A stretch of 6,298 bases of DNA from assembly GCA_030600745.1 (NCBI GenBank), contig JAUVLL010000202.1, positions 1-6,298 of the forward strand. The letters are read 5' to 3'. Of this stretch, positions 1 to 5,899 are shown piece after piece. The notes under the pieces are model-generated. The model searched no databases and was not told where the DNA came from. It worked only from the letters and a program-made list of their open reading frames with translations. Both the position numbers and the translations under genes were made by a program. Each line of letters begins with the position of its first letter. Positions within the stretch are counted from its first letter, which is position 1. This DNA comes from Spirochaetaceae bacterium (lineage in GTDB: Bacteria; Spirochaetota; Spirochaetia; B11-G9).

Positions 1-131
1 CAGAAAAGGGAGCTCAACGTGCCCGGGCCAGGTTTACATGGACTGGTGTTACTCAGAAATTACTTAATGAGGTTGAGGATCTTACTGATGTAACCCTTAT
101 CAGTGATACAAAGCTAAGAGAACGTATTTAA
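1..131 (+). CDS. C-terminal end of a probable GT4 family glycosyltransferase (partial, 5' end outside window)
   Basis: An open frame enters the window (first full codon at base 3) and runs 42 codons to a TAA at 129-131. The visible tail contains ARARFTWTGVTQKLLNEVE. An Ala/Arg-rich turn followed by F-[TS]-W and an amphipathic helix is the usual end of GT-B fold GT4 enzymes, where this helix packs back on the N-terminal domain. The next gene starts 25 bases later and begins with a sucrose-phosphate-phosphatase-like domain, so a sucrose-phosphate synthase or similar sugar-phosphate glycosyltransferase is a reasonable guess; the two would be co-transcribed. The active site lies outside the window, so family and substrate cannot be confirmed. 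Another glycosyltransferase making a phosphorylated glycoside (glucosylglycerate or mannosylfructose type) fits equally well. Confidence 0.55.
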   Translation, partial: EKGAQRARARFTWTGVTQKLLNEVEDLTDVTLISDTKLRERI

Positions 132-144
132 TGTTGAATTACCT

Positions 145-150
145 GAGGTG
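145..150 (+). promoter_or_regulatory. Ribosome binding site that sets the start of the phosphatase/glycosidase gene
   Basis: GAGGTG at 145-150 matches the complement of the 16S rRNA 3' end and lies 6 bases before the ATG at 157. The in-frame GTG at 148 overlaps this motif and so cannot use it. This favours the start at 157. Confidence 0.7.
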
Positions 151-156
151 CAATTG

Positions 157-2235
157 ATGGGTGAACAAATAAAATTATTCTCTTCTGATCTGGATGGAAC
201 ACTGCTGGGAAAACCTGATGCAACTCTGGCTTTTTATCATACCTGGAAGAAGTTGAGAGAGACAGGAAAACCTTATACGGCTCCTGTGTTGGTATACAAT
301 TCAGGACGGTTACTGCAGCATACACTTGAGGTAATAAAAACCAACCGCCTGCCGGAGCCGGACTATCTTATTTGCGGTGTAGGAACAACCATTTATGATT
401 ACAAACTACGGGAATACATTAAGGTATTTGAGGATACCCTGAGCAGTGGTTGGGACAGGGATGTTGTTCATGCAGTATTAAAGTCGTTACCGGATGTAGA
501 GGAACAGCCGAAAAAATATCAGAATAAATTTAAATCAAGCTGGCGTATATATGATGCACCCCAGGAAAAAATTGGAGAAATACAGGCAGCTCTGGAAAAA
601 GAGGGACTGGTAGTAAATGTTGTTTACTCTTCAAGTCGAGACCTGGATATACTGCCTCAATATGCAAACAAAGGGAATGCATTGAAGTGGCTGTTAGACT
701 GGCTGGAAATAAAAGTAAATGAAACCCTTGTTGCAGGTGATACAGGGAATGACAGTTCAATGTTTCAGATTAAAGACATCAGAGGGATTGTCGTTGAAAA
801 TGCCCAGCCGGAACTATTTCTTGAAACAATTAAAAGACCCACTTACACAGCTGCAAAACCTTTTGCTGATGGTGTTCTGGAGGGACTAATACATTACGGT
901 GTAATATTAACTATAGAAGATATCAGTAATGAAAAACTAACTCTAAAACATTTTGACCCACAACTGCATAATCTGGTGCGATCAGATTCTTTTAAATCTT
1001 TGTCATCTGATCAGATTGAACTTATAAACAAAGCTTATGAACAAGCTATGATAGTTCTTAGAAAGAATATTACACCTAGAGGTTTTTCTGCCTGCAGTTT
1101 AGCTGATAATACTTTTAAATCAACTGACGAAAACTATCGAGGTGTTTGGGCCAGGGATGGATCAATTACTGTAATTCAATCAATTTCGGTAGATGATGAA
1201 GATATTAGGGAGTGCCAGAAAGCAACTTTGATAACTCTTTTGGACCACGTGTCTCCCAAAGGCCAGGTCCCAAGTAATGTTCGAATAGATACCAATGTTC
1301 CCGATTATTCAGGTGTAGGACAAATAGCATCAATCGACAGCGGGTTATGGCTTGTAATTGCTTTCTATCATTATATCAGAGAAACCCGGGACTATGAATT
1401 TTTACGAAAATGGTCCGATGAGATCAATTTGGTTATGAACTGGCTGGAGGCTCATGATAGCAACTATGATTCCCTGCTGGAAATTCCGGAAGCAGGTGAC
1501 TGGATGGATCTTTTTGGCCGCAGCTATAATATTCTGTACGATGAGGTTTTGTGGTATTATGCCAATCTTACTCACGGGCGCATTGCTGAACTTCTGGGAG
1601 ATTATAATTTATCAAGCTATCGATTACGCTTTGCACAAAACATTAAAGAAGCAATTAATCGGAAGTTCTGGCCCACCATACACAGTGGAAATGTCCATAG
1701 TTTCTCTGAGCAGCAGTACTCCCTGGGAGATACTCACTATCTGCTGGCGGAGATAACTCCATTTGGATTCGACTGGCGCTGCGATGTTTACGGAAACATC
1801 CTGGCAGTACTGTTCAATGTACTTAACATGGAAAGAGCAAAGACAGCCTTTAACTTTATGTGGGGAGTAGGGGTTAATGAACCAGCCCCGGTAGTTAATC
1901 TGTATCCACCTGTTTTATCCGGGGATCCGCAGTGGAGAACGTACTATACAGTTAATCTGTTAAATCTGCCGGATCATTATCACAATGGTGGAGTGTGGCC
2001 TTTTATTGGAGCCTACTGGGTTATGTTTATAAGCCGGTTAGGACTGCGTGATCTTGCTCAGCAGGAGCTATACCGCCTTGCTCTGGTCAATAAGCAGGGG
2101 ATCGAAACAGATTGGGAGTTTTCCGAATGGGTGCATGGGAAAACTGGACGCCCAATGGGAAAACGTTACCAGGCCTGGTCGGCAGCAGGTTTTATAGGGG
2201 CTTATTATAATCTGCAGATTGATATAATCAGTTGA
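157..2235 (+). CDS. Fused HAD-IIB sugar phosphatase (sucrose-6-phosphate phosphatase type) and GH100/debranching-like glycosidase
   Basis: 692 residues from the ATG at 157, with GAGGTG just upstream; the longer GTG start at 148 overlaps that site. Residues 1-250 form a HAD-IIB phosphatase of the S6PP type: motif I DLDGT (Asp11 nucleophile, Asp13), motif II Ser49 in NSGR, Lys172 in ANKGN, and motif IV GDTGND at 194-199. All key residues are present, so phosphatase activity is likely. Residues 285-690 form an (alpha/alpha)6-barrel glycosidase: WARDGS (Asp334), IDSGLW (Asp394), GDWMD (448-451), YHNGG, and FSEW (Glu657) followed by GKTGRPMGKRYQAWS. IDSGLW, YHNGG and the final segment resemble GH100 neutral invertases, where the equivalent Asp and Glu are, as I recall, catalytic; the debranching-enzyme C-terminal domain is the broader family. 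Annotation pipelines might name it amylo-alpha-1,6-glucosidase. I infer that the first half dephosphorylates the product of the upstream glycosyltransferase and the second half hydrolyses that or a related glycoside. Substrates are not proven. Probably cytoplasmic, as no signal peptide is visible. Confidence 0.88.
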   Translation: MGEQIKLFSSDLDGTLLGKPDATLAFYHTWKKLRETGKPYTAPVLVYNSGRLLQHTLEVIKTNRLPEPDYLICGVGTTIYDYKLREYIKVFEDTLSSGWDRDVVHAVLKSLPDVEEQPKKYQNKFKSSWRIYDAPQEKIGEIQAALEKEGLVVNVVYSSSRDLDILPQYANKGNALKWLLDWLEIKVNETLVAGDTGNDSSMFQIKDIRGIVVENAQPELFLETIKRPTYTAAKPFADGVLEGLIHYGVILTIEDISNEKLTLKHFDPQLHNLVRSDSFKSLSSDQIELINKAYEQAMIVLRKNITPRGFSACSLADNTFKSTDENYRGVWARDGSITVIQSISVDDEDIRECQKATLITLLDHVSPKGQVPSNVRIDTNVPDYSGVGQIASIDSGLWLVIAFYHYIRETRDYEFLRKWSDEINLVMNWLEAHDSNYDSLLEIPEAGDWMDLFGRSYNILYDEVLWYYANLTHGRIAELLGDYNLSSYRLRFAQNIKEAINRKFWPTIHSGNVHSFSEQQYSLGDTHYLLAEITPFGFDWRCDVYGNILAVLFNVLNMERAKTAFNFMWGVGVNEPAPVVNLYPPVLSGDPQWRTYYTVNLLNLPDHYHNGGVWPFIGAYWVMFISRLGLRDLAQQELYRLALVNKQGIETDWEFSEWVHGKTGRPMGKRYQAWSAAGFIGAYYNLQIDIIS

Positions 2236-2262
2236 ACTGGCATGATGATTTTTTTAACATTA
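2011..2262 (+). repeat. Intact copy of a duplicated segment (3' end of the phosphatase/glycosidase gene)
   Basis: The last 75 codons of the gene plus 27 bases after its TGA recur, shortened and mutated, at 3616-3764 in the same orientation. Three collinear blocks match: 2011-2056 with 3616-3661 (44 of 46 bases identical), 2072-2088 with 3666-3682 (16 of 17), and 2181-2262 with 3683-3764 (78 of 82). This copy is the functional reading frame, so it is presumably the ancestral one. Confidence 0.93.
2249..2255 (+). terminator. Oligo-T run after the phosphatase/glycosidase gene, possible terminator
   Basis: Seven T residues begin 14 bases after the TGA stop. There is no strong GC-rich hairpin in front, so this is not a classical intrinsic bacterial terminator. 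Oligo-T tracts alone can terminate archaeal transcription. The run is preserved in the duplicated relic (3751-3757). Weak evidence. Confidence 0.35.
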
Positions 2263-2545
2263 GATAATGATCATATTCGCATTGAAATACAGCATTATTT
2301 TATTATGAGTATGGATTGTAACATTCAGAGCAGATAGCATCCGAGACAGAATAGGAAACGCCGATAAAAATATGTTGAAAAAAAAGAACCTGCCCAAAAA
2401 TCACTCAGTGGGAGAGGGAAAAAAAACTCAAAGCGGGGTGGGATAATAACTATCCTGGCTAAGTGTTGGGAATTTAGATGCGTCTGCCCTGATCTACACA
2501 ACTCCAACCCTTGCAGAAAATCCATGAAATTGTTAACTTAAATTG
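2263..2545. other. Intergenic stretch with no convincing gene
   Basis: This 283-base spacer separates the end of the duplicated segment from the channel gene. It holds runs of eight A (from about 2380 and 2419), G-rich patches (around 2409-2417 and 2435-2441), and a small perfect hairpin at 2441-2455. A 66-codon open frame on the minus strand (2525-2325) fills much of it. That frame has no ribosome binding site and a Phe-rich, non-family-like composition, so I do not call it a gene. No tRNA, CRISPR repeat or paired terminal inverted repeats are visible. The more GC-rich part (about 2390-2520) contrasts with the very A+T-rich gene that follows and may be a remnant of something else. The promoter of the channel gene should lie here; AAAAATATG around 2365-2375 is only a weak TATA candidate, far from the start. 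Confidence 0.5.
2441..2455. other. Small perfect hairpin in the spacer
   Basis: GGATA (2441-2445) pairs with TATCC (2451-2455) around a five-base loop. It has no T-run behind it on the plus strand, so it is not a terminator there. A five-pair stem can arise by chance. Confidence 0.25.
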
Positions 2546-3451
2546 ATGTCTTTCAGTGAGCTTAAATTCGCAACCCCATCTGTTTCTTTAATATACTTTG
2601 CAATAGTCATAGGTTTTTTCATTATTGTATTGTTTATTTTATTACAAAAACTAAGAAAAGCGACTACTCGAAGAGAAGAGCAATTTAAAAATAAAAAAAA
2701 TGAGGTTCCAATTTCAAACCCAACAAAAACAATGAAAAAAAGGTCTTTAAAAAGGAAGAGATCCGGATTAGAGAGCATCGAAAGCCAATTTACTATAACA
2801 AGAAAAATCCTAATTCCTTCCGTCTTAATCTTTTGTACAATGTTTGCCCTTATTCCATTTTTAGATAAAATCCCTGCTGCAATTTTATCAATATTTATAG
2901 GTGGAATTTCATTAATTTTGGGCTTAATAGTTAGACCTCTTTTAGAAAATGCTTTCGCAGGACTAGTCATTTCATATTCAAAATCCCTAAATATAGGTGA
3001 TACCGTTTTGATTGATGAATACTATGGTATCGTTGCAGATATAACAATGTCATATACCACTATTAAGACTTGGGATTGGAACAGATACGTAATACCTAAC
3101 TCTAAAATGCTCCAAAAAGAGTTTACAAATTTAACGCTTGTTGATAAATACCAGTTGTCATATATAGAATTTTTTGTTTCATACGATAGCGATATAGAAG
3201 TTGTAAAGAAATTAGCTTTAGATTGTGCAAACAAAAGCAGTCATACTATCGAGGATAATATCCCAGATTTTTGGGTAATGGATATGAATGAAACCTGCTA
3301 TAAATGCTGGATCGCATCATGGACTGAAAACACGAAAGAGGCATGGTCCTTCAAAAGTGAAATTAGAATAGAATTAATTAATGCATTTAAAATGAATAAG
3401 ATAAACTCATATTCTGTTAATTATTATAAAAACCAAAAACCTCAAACTTAG
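2546..3451 (+). CDS. Small MscS-type mechanosensitive ion channel
   Basis: 301 residues from ATG 2546; an in-frame TAA at 2534-2536 limits the start, and the TTG at 2543 is the only alternative. No clear Shine-Dalgarno site precedes it. Family role: a homomeric membrane channel that opens under membrane tension and releases solutes on hypo-osmotic shock. Predicted membrane segments are at about 14-35, 88-106 and 109-145. The last is the pore-lining TM3 type, Gly/Ala-rich and running into GLVISYSKSLNIGD. The MscS beta domain follows: GDTVLIDEYYGIV (151-163), TMSYTTIKTWD (167-177) and a YVIPNSKM turn (181-188). Residues 200-301 are the cytoplasmic alpha/beta part. Length is close to E. coli MscS (286), but a 52-residue linker rich in Lys/Arg (36-87) separates TM1 from TM2. 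Sampled 60-base stretches are 25-32% GC, against 38-45% in stretches from the flanking genes, which suggests a separate origin. It is flanked by the two copies of the duplicated segment and converges with the betaine transporter operon. Confidence 0.85.
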   Translation: MSFSELKFATPSVSLIYFAIVIGFFIIVLFILLQKLRKATTRREEQFKNKKNEVPISNPTKTMKKRSLKRKRSGLESIESQFTITRKILIPSVLIFCTMFALIPFLDKIPAAILSIFIGGISLILGLIVRPLLENAFAGLVISYSKSLNIGDTVLIDEYYGIVADITMSYTTIKTWDWNRYVIPNSKMLQKEFTNLTLVDKYQLSYIEFFVSYDSDIEVVKKLALDCANKSSHTIEDNIPDFWVMDMNETCYKCWIASWTENTKEAWSFKSEIRIELINAFKMNKINSYSVNYYKNQKPQT

Positions 3452-3485
3452 AATTATTAACTAAAACTATTTATAGGGAAATTAT

Positions 3486-3615
3486 ATGTGTAGAATTGTT
3501 GGAGATCATGATAAAACAATCATGAGAGATATGCCTCTATACATGCAACACAGAGGGTCGGATGCATTAAGAGCTCACTATAAACCCCACCCCCAGGACG
3601 AAAACTCAATGTGGG
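3486..3615 (+). pseudogene. Relic of the N-terminus of an asparagine synthetase / class II glutamine amidotransferase
   Basis: A frame opening at ATG 3486, preceded by AGGGA (3475-3479) at good spacing, encodes MCRIVG at residues 1-6 and QHRGSDA at 21-27. This is the layout of the glutaminase domain of asparagine synthetase (AsnB), where MCGI-G comes first, with Cys2 as nucleophile, and HRGPD follows some 20-25 residues later. Here Gly3 is Arg, the Pro of HRGPD is Ser, and similarity stops about ten residues on. The frame then runs into the duplicated glycosidase fragment and ends at a TGA at 3654-3656, giving a 56-residue chimera instead of a roughly 500-600 residue enzyme. I read it as a truncated remnant, not a working gene. 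The match rests on two short motifs only. Translation is possible, since start and ribosome site survive. Confidence 0.55.
3506..3525. repeat. Short inverted repeat in the amidotransferase relic
   Basis: TCATGAT (3506-3512) and ATCATGA (3519-3525) form a perfect seven-base inverted repeat around AAAACA. It has no T-run after it and lies inside relic coding sequence; it is probably fortuitous. Confidence 0.3.
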
Positions 3616-3764
3616 GCCTACTGAGTTATGTTTATAAGCTGGTTAGGACTGCGTGATCTTGTTTCACCGCCTTTCTCTGGTCAGCAGCAGGTTTTATAGG
3701 GGTTTATTATAATCTGCAGATTGATATAATCAGTTGAACTGGCATGATAATTTTTTTAATATTA
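3616..3764 (+). pseudogene. Decayed, internally deleted copy of the 3' end of the phosphatase/glycosidase gene
   Basis: 149 bases that align in order with 2011-2262. Between the first and second blocks, 15 bases of the intact copy (2057-2071) are replaced by four (3662-3665). Between the second and third blocks 92 bases are missing. The deletion joins two CTGGTC hexamers present in the intact gene (2083-2088 and 2175-2180), leaving one CTGGTC here (3677-3682), which is the mark of deletion between short direct repeats. The lost segment includes the codon for the putative catalytic Glu657. Within the aligned blocks seven substitutions separate the copies. The original TGA and the downstream oligo-T run are kept, so the copied unit was genomic DNA extending past the gene. 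It has no start of its own. Similarity ends at 3764, 27 bases before the stop codon of the convergent permease gene. Confidence 0.9.
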
Positions 3765-3791
3765 CTTTAAAGGTTTTTCTACCAAAAGGAT

Positions 3792-4637
3792 CTATTGTTT
3801 TTTCTCTGAAAATGAGAATGTTATACGGTCTACAATTATTGCAAGAAAAACTATCGATAATCCGGCTTCGAAACCTTTCCCAACTTCAATTCTATTAATT
3901 GCAAGAAGAACTTCCATTCCAAGCCCCTTTGCTCCAATCATTGAACCAATTACAACCATTGCCAAAGCCATCATTGTAGTTTGATTTATTCCAACCATTA
4001 TTGCAGGTTTAGCCAAAGGAAGCTGAACATCAAACAAAACCTGTTTTGCAGTTGCACCAAAAGCTTTGGAAGCCTCAACAGCTTCTACATCGACTGTTCT
4101 TATTCCAACATTTGTCAATCGTATTACAGGAGGAACAGCATATATTATTGTAGCAAACATTGCAGGGACTTTACCCATTCCAAAAAACATTAGAGCAGGA
4201 ATAAGATAAACAAAACTTGGCATGGTCTGCATTCCATCCAGAACAGGCTTTAAAATTGCTTCTGTTTTGTCACTTCTAGCCATATTGATCCCCATAGGGA
4301 TTCCAATAAGCAGTGAAAAAAATACAGATGCAACTACAAGACTTAAGGTCCTCATAGAGAGTTCCCAATATCCAAATGACCCTATTAAAAACATGAGTAT
4401 CATAAAGACTAAACCTGTTTTACATTTTCCTACCAGTTTCCAGCCGGCAAGACCTGCTAAAGGTATTATTACAAACCATGGTAGAAATAAAAACAGTGCC
4501 TCGAATCCAACAACAACCTGCAGGATGATAAACCCAATTGCATCGAAAAAACCATCCAGATGGATCAATAACCAGCTCATAATGAAATCAATTCCCTTTG
4601 CCAGCGGGATTGTAACAACTTCAGGAAATTTAAACAT
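3792..4637 (-). CDS. opuAB: Glycine betaine/proline betaine ABC transporter permease (OpuAB/ProW type)
   Basis: 281 residues, almost the length of B. subtilis OpuAB (282). It is the membrane component of a type I ABC importer for quaternary ammonium osmoprotectants. Several hydrophobic segments are visible: about 36-66 (two adjacent), 76-90, 97-118, 142-170, 212-235 and 255-272. The EAA cytoplasmic loop that docks on the ATPase lies at 188-211 (EASKAFGATAKQ, then LPLAKP), with the conserved Gly at 194. The segment around DGMQTMPSFVYLIP (134-147) is typical of the ProW/OpuAB subfamily. The ATG overlaps the end of the ATPase gene by 8 bases, and GGAG at 4644-4647 supplies a ribosome site inside that gene, so the two are translationally coupled. 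The stop is TAG at 3794-3792. No clear terminator follows before the duplicated relic. Substrate is inferred from the subfamily; choline or proline betaine is possible. Confidence 0.92.
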   Translation of the reverse strand: MFKFPEVVTIPLAKGIDFIMSWLLIHLDGFFDAIGFIILQVVVGFEALFLFLPWFVIIPLAGLAGWKLVGKCKTGLVFMILMFLIGSFGYWELSMRTLSLVVASVFFSLLIGIPMGINMARSDKTEAILKPVLDGMQTMPSFVYLIPALMFFGMGKVPAMFATIIYAVPPVIRLTNVGIRTVDVEAVEASKAFGATAKQVLFDVQLPLAKPAIMVGINQTTMMALAMVVIGSMIGAKGLGMEVLLAINRIEVGKGFEAGLSIVFLAIIVDRITFSFSEKKQ

Positions 4638-5889
4638 TACCTTCTCCTTCTGTAGGTGTTATGGATTCAAAAATCTGATCAGTAGTTACAACTCCCAGGA
4701 ATCTATTATTCTTATCCACTACAGGTACTGGGTATTGATTTTTTGTAACAATTGAAAACATATCCTCAAGGATTGTATCCGGTCCGACACTGGGAACACG
4801 CCTTAATGCAGATGCAGGGATTTTCCCCACTTTTTCTGGTTTATTAACTAACTCTTCTAGTTTATCTTCACGGGCGACACCCAAAAGTTTATGAGACTTG
4901 TCTACAATAAATGCTGCTCGTCTTTTATTGTTACGTAACAGTGTAAGGGCTGTTTTAGGACCCTCCCAGGCATATAATATTATTTTCGCAGGTTCCATTA
5001 TTGTTCCTGCCGTAATAACCTTTGCCGGGGAAGCATCTCTGACAAAATCCTGAACATAATCATCTGCTGGTTGGGTAACAATTTCTTCAGGGGTTCCCAC
5101 TTGTACAGTTTCTCCATTTCTAAGAATTGCTATCCGGTCACCAAGTTTTAAAGCTTCATGCAAATCATGGGTTACAAAAATTATAGTCTTTTGCATTTTA
5201 TCCTGTAACTCAATTAATTCATCCTGCATTTGTCTTTTAATTAATGGATCCAGACCGCTGAAAGGTTCATCCATAAGTAATATTTCAGGATCATTTGCCA
5301 ATGCTCTTGCCAGGCCAACTCTCTGCTGCATTCCTCCACTAAGGGATCCTGGGTGATAGTCCTCCCATCCCTTAAGACCTACAGTTTCCAGTACTTCCCT
5401 GGCTTTTGTATATCTATCCTCTTTGGAAATGCCTCTAACTTTAAGGCCATAGGCAGCATTGTCCAGAACTGTAAGATGGGGGAACAGACCATAATGCTGA
5501 AAAACCATTCCAAAGGTTTGCCTTCGAAATTTGAGTAATTTCTCATGATTCATTTTTGTAAGATTTTTTCCATTAATTTTTATTGAACCACTTGTTGGTT
5601 TAACCAGTCGTATAAGATTACGAATTAAGGTAGATTTTCCGCTTCCGGATAACCCCATTAGAATATAGAATTCACCTTTCTTTATCTCCAGATTTATTTC
5701 TCGTAACCCAATAACGCAGCCGGTTTTTTCCTGAATCTCATCTTTACTCAGTACTTTATATTTTCTTCCAAGCACCCTTTTTGAATCTCTGCCAAACACC
5801 TTCCATAGATCTTTAATTACAATCTGAGAGCTGTTATTAATCTCAGAATGAACCGTTTCCGGATCATTCACTATATTTGTATCAAACAT
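4630..5889 (-). CDS. opuAA: Glycine betaine ABC transporter ATP-binding protein with CBS domains (OpuAA/ProV type)
   Basis: 419 residues, matching the OpuAA/ProV length (about 400-418). The ATPase motifs are complete: Walker A GLSGSGKST (79-87), Q-loop Gln131 in VFQHYGLFPH, signature LSGGMQQ (183-189), Walker B ILLMDEP (203-209) with catalytic Glu208, and switch His241 in VTHD. The N-terminal 60 residues carry the ProV-type leader (KDLWKVFG, 26-33) found in betaine importers. Residues about 296-410 form two CBS repeats, for example AAFIVD/LLGVAR and YPVPVVD/FLGVVT. In related transporters these sense ionic strength or bind nucleotides such as c-di-AMP and so gate uptake. The ATG at 5889 has AGGAG at 5895-5899, overlapping the TAG stop of the binding-protein gene, so the genes form one operon. 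ATP hydrolysis drives betaine import at high osmolarity. Confidence 0.94.
   Translation of the reverse strand: MFDTNIVNDPETVHSEINNSSQIVIKDLWKVFGRDSKRVLGRKYKVLSKDEIQEKTGCVIGLREINLEIKKGEFYILMGLSGSGKSTLIRNLIRLVKPTSGSIKINGKNLTKMNHEKLLKFRRQTFGMVFQHYGLFPHLTVLDNAAYGLKVRGISKEDRYTKAREVLETVGLKGWEDYHPGSLSGGMQQRVGLARALANDPEILLMDEPFSGLDPLIKRQMQDELIELQDKMQKTIIFVTHDLHEALKLGDRIAILRNGETVQVGTPEEIVTQPADDYVQDFVRDASPAKVITAGTIMEPAKIILYAWEGPKTALTLLRNNKRRAAFIVDKSHKLLGVAREDKLEELVNKPEKVGKIPASALRRVPSVGPDTILEDMFSIVTKNQYPVPVVDKNNRFLGVVTTDQIFESITPTEGEGNV
4644..4650 (-). promoter_or_regulatory. Ribosome binding site of the permease gene
   Basis: On the minus strand GAAGGAG (4650-4644) lies 6 bases before the ATG at 4637 and inside the last codons of the ATPase gene, supporting the overlapping start. 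Confidence 0.7.
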
Positions 5890-5894
5890 CGATA

Positions 5895-5899
5895 CTCCT
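5895..5899 (-). promoter_or_regulatory. Ribosome binding site of the ATPase gene, overlapping the upstream stop codon
   Basis: On the minus strand AGGAG (5899-5895) starts within the TAG stop of the binding-protein gene (5900-5898) and ends 5 bases before the ATPase ATG. This arrangement indicates translational coupling. Confidence 0.72.

Noticed and set aside
148..156. GTG at 148 as the start of the phosphatase/glycosidase gene
   Set aside because: It overlaps the GAGGTG ribosome site that is properly spaced for the ATG at 157.
1454..1756. 100-codon plus-strand frame inside the phosphatase/glycosidase gene
   Set aside because: Out-of-frame shadow of the glycosidase domain with no ribosome site and no motif.
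2325..2525. 66-codon minus-strand open frame in the spacer
   Set aside because: No ribosome site before its ATG, a Phe-rich composition without recognisable motif, and placement in a low-complexity stretch; possibly part of a remnant but not supportable as a gene.
2543..2545. TTG as the start of the channel gene
   Set aside because: The ATG immediately after it is the commoner start codon and neither has a ribosome site to favour the TTG.
2533..2970. 145-codon minus-strand frame opposite the channel gene
   Set aside because: It is antisense to the well-supported MscS reading frame; its Lys/Ile-rich translation reflects the A+T-rich complement.
4222..4755. 177-codon plus-strand frame across the permease and ATPase genes
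   Set aside because: Antisense to two proteins with complete family motifs; no family signature of its own.
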